DNA of 64,000 nucleotides from Thiocapsa imhoffii (lineage in GTDB: Bacteria > Pseudomonadota > Gammaproteobacteria > Chromatiales > Chromatiaceae), in assembly GCF_016583985.1 (NCBI RefSeq), contig NZ_NRSD01000009.1, positions 97,818-161,817 of the forward strand. Reading direction: 5' to 3'. The position numbers were made by a program, and so were the translations under genes. Of the stretch, positions 1 through 8,977 are shown in pieces (the stretch's first letter is position 1; the number at the start of each line of letters is the position of its first letter). The notes beneath the pieces were generated by a model. It saw nothing but the letters and a program-made list of their open reading frames with translations, had not been told where the DNA came from and searched no databases.

Positions 1-1
1 G

Positions 2-901
2 CAGGTGAAGATCGCCGCCAAGCGCGACCTCGCGTGCTGGCTCGACCATCACACGGGTGTGCCGATCGATCCGGAGGCGATGTTCGACATCCAAGCCAAG
101 CGTCTGCACGAATACAAACGCCAGCACCTGAAGGTGCTTCACATCATCCGGCTCTATCAACGCCTGAAACAAGACCCGTCCGTCAGCATGGTGCCGCGTG
201 CCTTCATCTTCGGTGGCAAGGCCGCACCCGGTTATGTCATGGCGAAGCTCATGATCAAGCTGATCAATGCCGTGGGCGAGGTGATCAACCGTGACCCTCA
301 GGTCAACGGCTACCTCCGGGTTGCCTTCATGCCCAATTTCAACGTCAAGAACGGCCAACGTCTCTATCCCGCGGCCGACCTGTCCGAACAGATCTCCTTG
401 GCCGGTAAGGAGGCCTCCGGCACGGGAAACATGAAATTCTCGATGAATGGAGCCCTCACCATCGGCACTGACGATGGGGCGAACATCGAGATTCGCGAGG
501 CCGTCGGGGCTGAGAACTTTTTCCTCTTCGGCATGACCGCGGAGGAGGTCCAGCGCAAACAGGCCGAAGGGTATCGTCCGTGGGCGTTGTATCAGGGTGA
601 TGCGGAGCTGAAGTCGGACATCGATCTCATCAGTTCAGGCCTCTTCTCCCACGGCGATCCCCATCTCTTCCGCCCGCTCACCGATCACCTCATCCATGCG
701 GATCCCTTCATGGTCCTCGCCGACTATCGCGCCTATCTCGAGTGTCAGGAACGCGTCACCGAGGCCTATGCGCAGCCGCGGCGCTGGGACCGGATGTCGA
801 TCCTCAACGTCGCCCGCATGGGCCGTTTCTCTTCGGATCGCGCGATTCGCGAGTATGCCGAGCGGATCTGGCAGATCGAACCGGTCGTGCTCGATTCCTG
901 A
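2..901 (+). CDS. glgP: Glycogen/alpha-glucan phosphorylase, C-terminal part (5' end outside window)
   Basis: GT35 glycogen phosphorylase, which releases glucose-1-phosphate from glycogen in the cytosol. The window holds the last 299 codons, roughly the C-terminal third of a usual 800-850 residue enzyme. The frame is open to the left edge, so the true start is outside and the GTG at position 5 is internal. The pyridoxal-phosphate motif GTGNMKF is present, with the Schiff-base lysine codon at 434-436, followed by the family signature [12 protein letters not shown]. Near the start, [14 protein letters not shown] is another highly conserved family stretch. The gene stops with TGA at 899-901 and no strong terminator hairpin follows. 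Certain as to family; only the 5' truncation by the window limits it. Confidence 0.95.
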   Translation, partial: QVKIAAKRDLACWLDHHTGVPIDPEAMFDIQAKRLHEYKRQHLKVLHIIRLYQRLKQDPSVSMVPRAFIFGGKAAPGYVMAKLMIKLINAVGEVINRDPQVNGYLRVAFMPNFNVKNGQRLYPAADLSEQISLAGKEASGTGNMKFSMNGALTIGTDDGANIEIREAVGAENFFLFGMTAEEVQRKQAEGYRPWALYQGDAELKSDIDLISSGLFSHGDPHLFRPLTDHLIHADPFMVLADYRAYLECQERVTEAYAQPRRWDRMSILNVARMGRFSSDRAIREYAERIWQIEPVVLDS

Positions 902-1581
902 GTTCCAGCCAGCCCGATGTCGCGGGAACACAGGGCGTCGGCGATGGCCCCAAGGCCCCGCTCTCGCCGCCGGGTGTCCGGATCGGTTGGGTCCGGCGCA
1001 ACAGGGGAAAATAGACTTGCGCCGATCTCGGAAACTTGTGGCATACTCCAAGGTAAGGAAAGACTGACCAAATTGAATTGTTATACGATGATGGAATCTC
1101 GTGGAGCGTCAAAGCGTTCTGGGCGCATCAAACAGCGCATCCGGCGCACCTAGCCACAGATCGGATCAAGGACGATGCCAATGGATTCGACCCCTGTTGC
1201 GCGCGTGATTATCCGTCGCGAGCCAAGCACTCCGGGCTGCAAGGCCCAAACGTCAGCTCAGTCCTTGGCCCAGTCTTCATCTCAGCACCCGGCTCGGCGC
1301 CCAGCCGCAACCGATCTCACCCCGGCGCATCCCGAGACGTCCCCTTGTCTCCTCTACCGTGGTGCGCGAACGCCTGTCACCCACCATGATCTGCTCACCT
1401 CCACCGGAGCTCGACAGCCCGCGCGCGCGTCTCCTCCTGTTTCAGCCCGCGGCCTGCGCCGCCCCCTCAGGACGCGGGCCTCGCCAGCTCGAATCGCTGA
1501 TGCTGGTGCCACCGGGGGCATCGAACCCGTGAATTAACATCGCTTGAGTCTCTGAAATCAGTAACGAAAAGGAGAAGGCCA
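902..1581. other. Gene-poor stretch between glgP and the PIN gene
   Basis: About 680 bases with no convincing gene. Open frames at 1078-1389 and 1175-1537 translate to proline/serine/alanine-rich sequence with no domain and no ribosome binding site. A possible sigma-70 element (TTGCGC at 1017-1022, CATACT at 1042-1047) has a 19-base spacer and is weak. The right end holds the tRNA-3'-end-like segment listed separately. Confidence 0.4.
1504..1531 (-). other. tRNA/tmRNA 3'-end-like remnant
   Basis: Read on the minus strand, this segment contains a T-loop-like GGGTTCGATGCCC followed by GGTGGCACCA, so it ends in CCA as a tRNA or tmRNA 3' end would. The outer T-stem pairs do not match, and no D-arm, anticodon arm or 5' acceptor strand can be folded nearby, so it is not a functional RNA gene. 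Such fragments can mark an attachment site left by an integrating element, but no integrase is visible. Low confidence. Confidence 0.25.
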
Positions 1582-2022
1582 ATGGACTCACAACCGAAAG
1601 TGCTCTTGGACGTCACCGTTATCCTGGATGCGATCGTCAATGCCGACGAATCAGACGGTCTCTCCAAGGAGATTCTTGATCTGGCCGCGGGGGGGCGCAT
1701 TCGCGGCTATATCTGCGCCGCCGCCATCGAGCAGGTCGGTGACCTGCTGATCCGCTCATCCGGTTCGGCAGCGGCGCGTTCACACCTGCAGCGGATCTTG
1801 GCGATCCTCGCGGTTGCTCCCGTCGATGCGGCCACCCTCGACGGTGCGATGAGCCTCGGTTATCGCTATCTCGACGACGCACTCACGGTGCAAGCCGCGC
1901 GCCAAATCAACGCAGACATCCTGCTGACGCTCAACGCCGAGGATTTCGATGAACCCCCGTCGCATCCGTCCTCCCTGCGCGTCGAGTCACCCGAAACCTT
2001 TCTCCGTAACCGCTCGACCTGA
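1582..2022 (+). CDS. PIN-domain protein (putative VapC-like ribonuclease)
   Basis: 146-residue protein with the layout of a PIN nuclease of the PIN_3 type. The first acidic residue is Asp10 in the N-terminal strand (VLLDVTVILD). Central acidic residues follow (AAIEQVGDLL), and the C-terminal block DALTVQAARQINADILLTLN with AEDF carries the late catalytic acids. PIN proteins are usually RNases acting as toxins. A good ribosome binding site (AAGGAG at 1569-1574) fixes the ATG. No recognisable antitoxin lies directly upstream or downstream, so this is an orphan toxin or a housekeeping PIN protein. It converges on the gene at 2225-2977, with a strong stem-loop between them. Confidence 0.75.
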   Translation: MDSQPKVLLDVTVILDAIVNADESDGLSKEILDLAAGGRIRGYICAAAIEQVGDLLIRSSGSAAARSHLQRILAILAVAPVDAATLDGAMSLGYRYLDDALTVQAARQINADILLTLNAEDFDEPPSHPSSLRVESPETFLRNRST

Positions 2023-2042
2023 GCGACCGGATCGAGACCGGT

Positions 2043-2083
2043 GTTTGGGGCGCCGCGGGCCCTGTCGGGTCGGCGCCCCAAAC
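2043..2083. terminator. Perfect 13-bp stem-loop between convergent genes
   Basis: Left arm 2043-2055 (GTTTGGGGCGCCG) and right arm 2071-2083 (CGGCGCCCCAAAC) are perfectly complementary, with a 15-base loop. It lies between the PIN gene and the convergent gene ending at 2225. There is no T-run on either side, so it is either a bidirectional terminator of weak canonical type or a structural repeat element. Confidence 0.6.
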
Positions 2084-2224
2084 ATCCCTGAGCACCATCG
2101 CCTCGCCTGCCCCGGCCCTTTCCACTTGACGAGCGGCGTCACGCGATCGAAGCCAATGGCGGCGGGTGGAGGCCCGTTCCAACCCACCCCTGTTGGCTTG
2201 AGCGCATCCCCGCGGCGGCGGTCA

Positions 2225-2977
2225 TCACTCGGTGCAATCACTCACCATGAGATCACAGTCCGGAGAGCCGCGTTCGCAGAAATCGAGACAGGTGAAGAGT
2301 CGCCCCTCGAAGGCTGCCGCGACCGCGATGTGACCGGATTCGGCGTGCACCTCGAAACCCGGTTGTGCGTTCGGCTGATGCTGCACCAGGTCAAGACGCT
2401 CGGCCGGATAGGAGACATCGAGCACGACTTGCATCGGGTAGTAGCCATCGAGAAAACGCCGCATATAGGGACCATTGCGCAACCGATAGCGCCCTTCGCC
2501 CAGCGCCGTCAGCGCACGACTCTCGCCGCGGATGCAGAGCGTCGCCTCCGGGGCGATGTCGGTGAGCTGCACCGAATGACCCTCGACCCAAGCACGGCCG
2601 ATGCGGTCACTGCTCACCACCTCCAGGTCGCGAATGCGCTCGGGGCTGAAGAGGATTTGCGCCGCCCGCACGGCATCGAGATTTTCGTGACACTGCACCA
2701 GCTCGATCCAGCCTTCGCTCAGGCTGTCGGCATCGATTCGGATCTGATTGACATGACGATGGGTGTTCGCGGCCCGCTCGGGCGTGACGAAGCTCAGTTC
2801 ACCCTCATTCACCGCGGCGATGCGCGCGGCGAGATCGAACTCCGCCCAATCATCGTCGGTGTCGGCCTGGGCGGTCACGGCAAGGAGGCTCAACCCGAGC
2901 GCGAGGAGTCGGGCGCGAGCGTGGCGATACGGATCAAGGATCCGCTGGGTCTGGAGCGGACGGGGGCACGACATCAT
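2225..2977 (-). CDS. Exported protein of unknown function
   Basis: 250-residue protein with an arginine-containing n-region and a hydrophobic segment (residues about 24-34, LLALGLSLLAV) ending in an AQA-type signal peptidase site, so it is probably periplasmic. The mature part has a predominantly beta/hydrophilic look and a cysteine-rich C-terminus (FTCLDFCERGSPDCDL), which suggests disulfides. I recognise no family. GAGGTG a few bases before the tandem ATG supports the start. The opposite strand carries a longer open frame (1949-3082), but it lacks a start signal and any domain, whereas this one has a signal peptide. A stem-loop at 2043-2083 lies beyond its 3' end. Confidence 0.6.
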   Translation of the reverse strand: MMSCPRPLQTQRILDPYRHARARLLALGLSLLAVTAQADTDDDWAEFDLAARIAAVNEGELSFVTPERAANTHRHVNQIRIDADSLSEGWIELVQCHENLDAVRAAQILFSPERIRDLEVVSSDRIGRAWVEGHSVQLTDIAPEATLCIRGESRALTALGEGRYRLRNGPYMRRFLDGYYPMQVVLDVSYPAERLDLVQHQPNAQPGFEVHAESGHIAVAAAFEGRLFTCLDFCERGSPDCDLMVSDCTE

Positions 2978-3170
2978 CTATCACCTCGACTGGATGGGCA
3001 GGCGGATGGGCAGCTCGCAATCGATGTCCGGGCAGGGTGTATGGATCAGAATCAAAATGATGCGACTCTGAACTGTTCCTAATTGCGCTTGGTCAAAAAA
3101 CAACCCCACGCCGATCAACAAAGCTCGATCCATTTCGAGCCTGTCCGCGTCATGTTTGACACGGGGCGTC

Positions 3171-3479
3171 ATGATGGGCAGATTTGCAGGCGTGTCTGCT
3201 GAACTGATCACACGACTCAAGGACGTCACTCCGGAGGGCGATATCATCGAGCTGGTGATCTGGCGACTCCCAGAGTCAGTCCCACCGTCAGGACATCGTT
3301 ACAAGTACCGCTTGGTCTATGTGCGAAACGGACAACGGCTGGTTGGTTTCGACAACGAGCGTGGTCAGGGGGATCACTGCCACATCGGCGGCAAAGAGCA
3401 CCCATACCAGTTCAGCGGCCCTGATCAACTGATCGAAGACTTCATCAAGGAGGTCCAGCGATGCCGCAACGGAGACTAA
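3171..3479 (+). CDS. TumE-family toxin-like protein
   Basis: 102-residue protein resembling the TumE (DUF6516) family of type II toxin-antitoxin proteins. The recognisable features are the opening EGDIIELVIWRLPESV, the tract HRYKYRLVYVRNGQRLVGFD followed by NERGQGDHCHIGG, and a C-terminal helix LIEDFIKEV. It lies 5' of and overlaps by 19 bases the winged-helix partner gene, as in this family's two-gene modules. I chose the ATG at 3171; the frame also contains an ATG at 3174 and a TTG at 3156. The catalytic activity of TumE is not evident from sequence. The next gene's ribosome binding site lies inside this one, so the two are translationally coupled. Confidence 0.75.
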   Translation: MMGRFAGVSAELITRLKDVTPEGDIIELVIWRLPESVPPSGHRYKYRLVYVRNGQRLVGFDNERGQGDHCHIGGKEHPYQFSGPDQLIEDFIKEVQRCRNGD

Positions 3480-3829
3480 CGATCACATTGTCCCCGCATT
3501 GGCAGGATCTGCTCCGCGTTCAGGCAAGTGCTTTCGGCGCGTCCGGCTATCGGGGCGAAACGCTCAACTTCGAAAGCCCAACCGCCTTCTTCAGCCAACT
3601 GACAGAACTCCGTTGGGCTTTGTTGCAGTTGCTCATCGGGGCCGGCGAACTCGGCTTGCGCGAGACCGCTCGGCGCGCTGGCCGCGACCTCAAGCACGTG
3701 TCCGAGGAGGTGGATGCGCTGGTTAACCTGGGACTCCTGGAGCGCACGACCCGGGGGGGTGTCTGCTGTCCGTTCAGCGAGATCCACGTCGATCTGCACC
3801 TGACGCAGAAGACTAAGCAAGCCGCCTGA
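3461..3829 (+). CDS. TumA-like antitoxin, winged-helix DNA-binding protein
   Basis: 122-residue protein with a MarR/ArsR-like winged-helix region at about residues 45-105. The helices are LTELRWALLQLLIGAGELGL and RETARRAGRDLKHVSEEVDA, then LVNLGLLERTTRGGVCCPFS forms the wing. This is the usual partner of TumE toxins and would neutralise the toxin and autoregulate the pair. A near-perfect Shine-Dalgarno AAGGAGGT (3447-3454) sits 6 bases before the ATG, which suggests the antitoxin is translated more strongly than the toxin. It overlaps the toxin gene by 19 bases. Assignment rests on domain type plus gene order. Confidence 0.75.
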   Translation: MPQRRLTITLSPHWQDLLRVQASAFGASGYRGETLNFESPTAFFSQLTELRWALLQLLIGAGELGLRETARRAGRDLKHVSEEVDALVNLGLLERTTRGGVCCPFSEIHVDLHLTQKTKQAA

Positions 3830-4020
3830 GACCGGGTGGACCGACTTGGTCGCCTCACCCATTCAGAATCGCATCCAGGCAACGCTTGCCCGGAGACGCG
3901 CACCCGCTGATCGATCGCCGCGGCAACACATCACCCAGGTCAAGCGCCATCGTTCGGCCAACGGTTTCGCCGGCTCTGCTAGGCTTAGGTATCCTTCTTC
4001 CGTGTCTCTGGGTCGCTCTC

Positions 4021-4221
4021 ATGCCTCGTGCCACGCTCCTACGACAGCGCCTCTTCCTCCTGTTCCTGGTCGGGATCCTGCTGCTGTTCTCCCCGCTGGT
4101 GCTGCAATTCGAACAGCTCGGACGCTGGTCGGGCATTCCCGTGCTGGTGCTCTATCTCTTCGCCACCTGGGCCCTGTTGATCGCCCTCGCGGCCTGGATC
4201 GTCTCGCGCTCACGGGACTGA
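4021..4221 (+). CDS. Small membrane protein upstream of the symporter-kinase
   Basis: 66-residue protein with two predicted membrane helices (about residues 10-25, LFLLFLVGILLLFSPLVL, and 38-60, IPVLVLYLFATWALLIALAA) and a basic C-terminal tail SRSRD. The reading frame extends further upstream, but the preceding residues are not convincing, so the ATG at 4021 is preferred; no clear ribosome binding site decides it. It ends 10 bases before the sensor kinase gene and is very likely cotranscribed with it. Small two-helix proteins often accompany sodium/solute symporters, so a helper role for the symporter domain of the kinase is plausible but inferred. Confidence 0.65.
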   Translation: MPRATLLRQRLFLLFLVGILLLFSPLVLQFEQLGRWSGIPVLVLYLFATWALLIALAAWIVSRSRD

Positions 4222-4231
4222 GGCGCGGCCC

Positions 4232-6976
4232 ATGATCAGCGGCCCCGTCCTCATCGCCCTCTCCCTCGGCTATCTCGGACTCCTGTTCGGGGTCGCCTAC
4301 TGGGCCGATCGTCGGGCCGAGCAGGGACACTCGGTCATCGCCCATCCAACGGTCTATGCCCTCTCGCTCGCGGTCTACTGCACCGCCTGGACCTTCTATG
4401 GCAGCGTCGGGCGGGCGACCGAGAACGGATTAGGCTTTCTGCCTATCTATCTGGGTCCCACCCTGATCGCGCTCCTCTGGGGCACCCTGCTCCTGAAGAT
4501 GGTGCGGGTGAGCAAGGCCGAGCGCATCACCTCGATCGCCGATTTCATTGCCTCGCGCTACGGCAAGAGCCAAGCGCTCGGTGGCCTGGTCACCATCATC
4601 GCCGTGATCGGCGTGGTGCCCTACATCGCACTCCAGCTCAAAGCAATCGCCTGGAGCTTCACCATCCTGCAACAGTATCCAGCGGTGCGCATGCCGGTTG
4701 CCGGCGCGCAGCCCTTCTGGGGTGACACCGCCTTCATCGTCGCCCTGTCGCTCGCCGCCTTCACCATCCTGTTCGGCACCCGTCATCTCGACGCGAGCGA
4801 GCGACACGAGGGCATGGTGGCCGCGATCGCCTTCGAATCGATCGTGAAGCTGGTCGCCTTTCTCGCGGTGGGTCTCTTCGTCACCCTGGGAGTATTGGGT
4901 TGGGGCGGTCCGGCCTTACCCCCGCTCCAAGACCCCGCGCCCCTGCAGCCGCTGCTCGAGCCGAGCGTCGCGCCCTTCGCCGACTGGTTCGCCATCTCCC
5001 TGTTGGCGGGGCTCGCGGTGATGCTGCTGCCGCGTCAGTTCCAGGTTGCGGTGGTCGAGAACAGCGACGAACGCCACCTGCGCCGCGCCTTGTGGCTCTT
5101 TCCGCTCTATCTGCTGCTGATCAACCTCTTCGTCGTGCCCATCGCGATCGTGGGACTGCTGACCTTCCCCGACGGTCAGGTCCATGCCGACACCTTCATC
5201 CTCACCGTACCGATGGCCTTCGAGCAGCCCTGGCTTGCGCTGCTGGTCTTCATCGGCGGACTGTCGGCCGCGACCGGCATGGTGATCGTCGAGACCATCG
5301 CCCTCTCGACCATGGTCAGCAACGACCTCGCACTCCCCGCGCTGCTGCGATTTTGGCGCCACCGTCCCCCGGCCGCGGATCTTGGGCGACTGTTGCTGCT
5401 GATCCGCCGCGGCGCCATCGTCGTCATCCTGCTGCTCGGCTATCTCTACTACTGGCTCGCCGGTGAGGCCTACGCGCTGGTGAGCATCGGCCTGATCAGC
5501 TTCGTGGCGGTCGCCCAGTTCGCCCCCGCCGTGATCGGCGGGCTCTACTGGCGCGGCGGCACGCGCGAGGGGGCACTCGCTGGACTGGCCGCCGGTTTCC
5601 TGGTCTGGATCTACACCCTGCTGCTGCCCTCCTTCGCCAAGTCCGGCTGGCTGCCCCCGGCCTTCATGGAATCCGGCCCCGGTGGATTCGATCTCCTCGC
5701 CCCCATGGCCCTATTCGGCATGACCGGCTGGAACGAGATCACCCATGGGCTCTTCTGGAGTCTCACCGCCAACATCGGCGCCTTTTTGTTCGTCTCCTCA
5801 CTGCGCGCCCCCAATGCCACCGAGGCCTCGCAGGCCGGGATCTTCGTCGACGCCTCCCGGCGCACCGTGCGTGGCAGCGCGCCCCTGTGGCGCGGCAGCG
5901 CCGAGATCGACGAACTCATGGCCCTGAACGCCCGGTTTCTTGGCCAGAGCCGCACCCGCGCGGCCTTCGAACAGTTCGCGCGCGAGCGTGGCGTGAAGAC
6001 GCCGAACCAGTTGCCGGATGATGCCGAGACCATCTATTTTGCCGAGACCCTCCTCTCCGGTGCCATCGGCGGCGCCTCGGCGCGCGTCATGGTCGCCTCG
6101 GTGACCGACGAGGAACCCCTCGGTCTCGACGAGGTGTTGAACATCCTCGACGAGGCCTCGCAGATCCGTGCCTACAGCCGCGAGCTGGAACAGAAATCAC
6201 TCGCCCTGGAAGCCGCGACCGCCGAACTGCGGGCCGCCAATCTGCGGCTCCAGGAACTCGATCGCATGAAGGACGATTTCATCTCCTCGGTCACGCACGA
6301 GCTGAGAACCCCGCTGGCCTCGATCCGCGCCTTCTCCGAGATCCTCTTCGATGACCCCGAGATCGACCTCGAGCAGCGCCGGCGCTTCCTCGGCATCCTC
6401 GTGAGCGAGACCGAGCGGCTCTCGCGCCTGGTCAATCAGGTGCTCGATCTCGCTAAGATCGAATCCGGTCATGCCGACTGGCGCACCGAGATCCTCTGCT
6501 TGCAGGATCTGATTCACCAGGCGGTGGCGGCGACCGAGCAATATGTCGAGGAGCGCGGCAGCCGCGTCACCCTGGACCTTCCGGACACCCCCGCCGCGGT
6601 CTCGGGTGACCGCGACCGCATCGTGCAGGTCCTCGTGAATCTCCTCTCGAACGCCGCGAAGTTTGCCCCCGCCGGCACCGGCGCGATCGACATCCGCCTC
6701 AGCGCCGAGGGGGCCAGCTGGCGGGTCTGCGTCAGCGACAATGGCCCCGGAATTCCCGCCGAGGATCTCGAGCGCGTCTTCGAGAAGTTCCATCAGACCG
6801 CACTCGGCGGCGCGAAGCCGGGCGGCACCGGTCTGGGTTTGCCGATCAGCCGTCGAATCATGGACAATCTCGGTGGCCGGATCTGGGCGGAATGCCGGCC
6901 CACGACAGGCGCGACCGTCTGTTTCGACTTGCCCGCCCAGTTGGCGACTTCTCCGGACTCAAGGCCACACGCATGA
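4232..6976 (+). CDS. Hybrid sodium/solute-symporter sensor histidine kinase (CbrA-like)
   Basis: 914-residue inner-membrane protein. Residues about 1-520 form a sodium:solute symporter (SSS) domain with twelve or more hydrophobic helices; TAWTFYGSVGRATENG near residue 50 is typical of this hybrid class. A linker and coiled coil (about 640-680, ELEQKSLALEAATAELRAAN) lead to HisKA with the phospho-acceptor His689 in SSVTHELRTPLASI. The HATPase domain has the N box (VNLLSNAAKF), G1 (DNGPGIP), F box (FEKFHQ) and G2 (GGTGLGLPIS). There is no receiver domain in the protein. It probably senses transport of, or binds, a solute and phosphorylates the response regulator whose gene starts within its last codons (4-base ATGA overlap). 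The substrate cannot be read from sequence. Confidence 0.93.
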   Translation: MISGPVLIALSLGYLGLLFGVAYWADRRAEQGHSVIAHPTVYALSLAVYCTAWTFYGSVGRATENGLGFLPIYLGPTLIALLWGTLLLKMVRVSKAERITSIADFIASRYGKSQALGGLVTIIAVIGVVPYIALQLKAIAWSFTILQQYPAVRMPVAGAQPFWGDTAFIVALSLAAFTILFGTRHLDASERHEGMVAAIAFESIVKLVAFLAVGLFVTLGVLGWGGPALPPLQDPAPLQPLLEPSVAPFADWFAISLLAGLAVMLLPRQFQVAVVENSDERHLRRALWLFPLYLLLINLFVVPIAIVGLLTFPDGQVHADTFILTVPMAFEQPWLALLVFIGGLSAATGMVIVETIALSTMVSNDLALPALLRFWRHRPPAADLGRLLLLIRRGAIVVILLLGYLYYWLAGEAYALVSIGLISFVAVAQFAPAVIGGLYWRGGTREGALAGLAAGFLVWIYTLLLPSFAKSGWLPPAFMESGPGGFDLLAPMALFGMTGWNEITHGLFWSLTANIGAFLFVSSLRAPNATEASQAGIFVDASRRTVRGSAPLWRGSAEIDELMALNARFLGQSRTRAAFEQFARERGVKTPNQLPDDAETIYFAETLLSGAIGGASARVMVASVTDEEPLGLDEVLNILDEASQIRAYSRELEQKSLALEAATAELRAANLRLQELDRMKDDFISSVTHELRTPLASIRAFSEILFDDPEIDLEQRRRFLGILVSETERLSRLVNQVLDLAKIESGHADWRTEILCLQDLIHQAVAATEQYVEERGSRVTLDLPDTPAAVSGDRDRIVQVLVNLLSNAAKFAPAGTGAIDIRLSAEGASWRVCVSDNGPGIPAEDLERVFEKFHQTALGGAKPGGTGLGLPISRRIMDNLGGRIWAECRPTTGATVCFDLPAQLATSPDSRPHA

Positions 6977-7341
6977 GCAAACGCATCCTGATCGTCGACG
7001 ACGAACCCAATATCGTCATTTCTCTGGAATTTCTCATGATGCGCGAGGGTCATGAGGTGCGGGTGGCACGCGACGGCGAGGCCGGTCTCGCGGCGGTGCG
7101 CACCCATCGCCCGGATCTGGTGGTGCTCGACGTCATGATGCCCAAGCTCGATGGCTTCGCCGTCCTAGAGGCCGTGCGCGCCGACCCGAATCTGACCGGC
7201 ACCCGCATCCTCATGTTGACCGCAAAGGGGCGCGAGGCCGAGCAGACGAAAGGAATGGCGCTCGGGGCCGATGCTTACATGCCCAAACCCTTTTCCACGC
7301 GCGATTTGGTTGCGAAGGTGAAGGAGTTGTTGGGGGGATAG
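6973..7341 (+). CDS. Single-domain response regulator
   Basis: 122-residue CheY-like receiver with no output domain. The acidic pocket is Asp9/Asp10 in ILIVDDEPN, the phospho-acceptor is Asp53 in LVVLDVMMPKLDG, the conserved Thr is in MLTAKG, and the conserved Lys is in YMPKPF. The ATG at 6973 overlaps the kinase stop codon (ATGA), so the pair is coupled and the kinase is its likely partner. An upstream in-frame start exists but would lie deep inside the kinase gene and adds no domain. With no DNA-binding part, it must act by protein contact or as a phosphorelay intermediate. Confidence 0.93.
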   Translation: MSKRILIVDDEPNIVISLEFLMMREGHEVRVARDGEAGLAAVRTHRPDLVVLDVMMPKLDGFAVLEAVRADPNLTGTRILMLTAKGREAEQTKGMALGADAYMPKPFSTRDLVAKVKELLGG

Positions 7342-7390
7342 GGGATAGTGGATAGTGGATAGGGGATAGGGGGTAGTGAATAGTGGGTCG
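7331..7390. repeat. Degenerate heptanucleotide tandem repeat (GGATAGT/GGGATAG)
   Basis: About eight imperfect 7-8 base units of the type GGATAGT or GGGGATA run from the last codons of the response regulator into the spacer. It is purely G/A/T on the plus strand. It resembles the short tandemly repeated repetitive sequences known from cyanobacteria and some other bacteria. No function is evident. Confidence 0.7.
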
Positions 7391-7464
7391 TGGCTGGTGT
7401 TGGCGCGGATGTGGGTTGGGCTGAGCCTGAGATGGGCGTGTTTCCACTGTTGGAGAAACACTCG

Positions 7465-8937
7465 ATGAGCGAGACGGAGAGCCAAGGCGTTGAGTGCGCG
7501 GGTCTGATGGGGGCCGAGGGGGGCTCGCAGGATCTGTTGCGGAGCCTCGCGCGGCGTCAGCCGTTGCTGGTGGATCCCGGGACCAGTTTGCGCGAGACGC
7601 TCTATCACTTCAGTCAAGACCATCTTGACGCGGCGGTCGTTCGCGATCCGGTCAGCGGGTTGCCGCTGGGGCTGATCCGACTGCGCGACATGCTGCATGT
7701 GATCGGATTCGAAGGCGGGAACCTCGAGGATCCTGTCGCCGTGCACATGCAGGGCGCTCCGCTCACCCTAACGGCGGACGCCCCAGCGCATCGCGCACGG
7801 GTCATGATGGCGAAACGGGGCGTCGAGCATCTGCTGCTGGTCGAGCACGACGGGCAGCTCGTCGGCCTGATCAACCAGGCGGATCTGCTCGGGCTGCGCG
7901 CCGGCGGCGCCGAGGGCCTGATCGCCGCGATCAAGGCCGCGCGCGACGTCAAGGCCATGGCCCTGGCCGCCGACCGCGTGCGACGGCGCGGTGCCGAGCT
8001 CTTCCACGCCGGCATGGGGGTCGAGACCCTGTGCGCCTGGATGTCCGGCCTCAATGACCTCATCACCATGCGGGTCATCGAACTGATCGAGGACGAACAC
8101 GACCTTCCCGCTGTCCCCTGGTGCTGGATGGCCTTCGGCTCCGAGGGACGCCTGGAGCAGACCTTCGCCACCGACCAGGACAATGGTCTGCTGTTCGTGC
8201 CGCCCGCTCCCGAGCAGGCGGAGTCGGTCCGCGCGGCCTTCCTGCCCTTCGCGCACGCGGTCAATCAGGCCTTGCACTTCTGCGGCTTCGCGCGCTGTCG
8301 CGGCAACATCATGGCCGGCAATCCACAATGGTGTCTGAGCGACGAGGAATGGCGCGGACACTTCCGCGCCTGGCTGCGCGAACCCGAGCCCGAGGCACTG
8401 CTCCACGCCACCATCTTCTTCGACTTTCGCCCGGTTTACGGCAGCGATGAACCGGTCGACCGCTTGCGCGACTGGCTTAGCCACAGCGCACCCGAAGCGA
8501 CGCGCTTTCTCCATGGACTCGCCGAACAGTCACTCGGCATCGCCCCACCCATCGGCTGGGCGGGGCAATTCCTGTTCGACCGCAATCGTGACTTCCCCCA
8601 CACCATCGATCTCAAGACCCAGGGCGCGCGCTTCTTCATGGACGCCGCCCGGCTCTGGGCGCTGCGGCACGGCATCTGGGCCACCAGCACCACCGAGCGA
8701 CTGCGCCAGGCCGCCGCGGTCAAACGGCGCGACCCCGAGGAGGTCGCCGCCGAGATCGAGTCCTTCCTCCTGATCCAGCGCTTTCGGATCCATCAACAAC
8801 TGGCCACGCAAGACCCCGACGCGGTCAATCGCGTCAATCCGGATGATCTCAACGAACTGCACCGCCTGATGCTCAAGGAAGCCTTCAAACAGGCCAAGAA
8901 GATCCAGGCGCGTGTGCGACAGGAGTTCGGAGGCTAG
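7465..8937 (+). CDS. CBS-domain / DUF294 nucleotidyltransferase-like protein
   Basis: 490-residue cytosolic protein. Two CBS motifs occupy about residues 28-150 (DAAVVRDPVSGLPLGLIRLR; VEHLLLVEHDGQLVGLI) and would bind an adenine nucleotide. They are followed by a DUF294 nucleotidyltransferase-like core with GSEGR and TDQDNGL at about residues 227-243, and by the helical DUF294 C-terminal domain. This architecture resembles GlnD/KdpC-related signalling proteins, often found next to exonuclease or transport genes. Start chosen at the ATG 7465, preceded by GGAGA; an upstream in-frame start would fall in the repeat tract. It probably modifies or senses a nucleotide signal, but the target is unknown. 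It follows the two-component operon by about 120 bases. Confidence 0.85.
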   Translation: MSETESQGVECAGLMGAEGGSQDLLRSLARRQPLLVDPGTSLRETLYHFSQDHLDAAVVRDPVSGLPLGLIRLRDMLHVIGFEGGNLEDPVAVHMQGAPLTLTADAPAHRARVMMAKRGVEHLLLVEHDGQLVGLINQADLLGLRAGGAEGLIAAIKAARDVKAMALAADRVRRRGAELFHAGMGVETLCAWMSGLNDLITMRVIELIEDEHDLPAVPWCWMAFGSEGRLEQTFATDQDNGLLFVPPAPEQAESVRAAFLPFAHAVNQALHFCGFARCRGNIMAGNPQWCLSDEEWRGHFRAWLREPEPEALLHATIFFDFRPVYGSDEPVDRLRDWLSHSAPEATRFLHGLAEQSLGIAPPIGWAGQFLFDRNRDFPHTIDLKTQGARFFMDAARLWALRHGIWATSTTERLRQAAAVKRRDPEEVAAEIESFLLIQRFRIHQQLATQDPDAVNRVNPDDLNELHRLMLKEAFKQAKKIQARVRQEFGG

Positions 8938-8977
8938 CGGATCGCCGCGAGCCTGGTCAGCGGGACCTCCCTGTATA

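Noticed and set aside
1504..1531. Functional tRNA or tmRNA gene
   Set aside because: Only a T-arm-like and CCA-like end is visible; outer stem pairs mismatch and the rest of the fold is absent.
1949..3082. 377-codon plus-strand frame
   Set aside because: Antisense to the signal-peptide-bearing gene 2225-2977; no domain, no start signal, and an arginine/histidine-rich composition typical of antisense frames in GC-rich DNA.
7331..7390. Possible CRISPR-like array
   Set aside because: The units are 7-8 bases without spacers; no cas genes are present.
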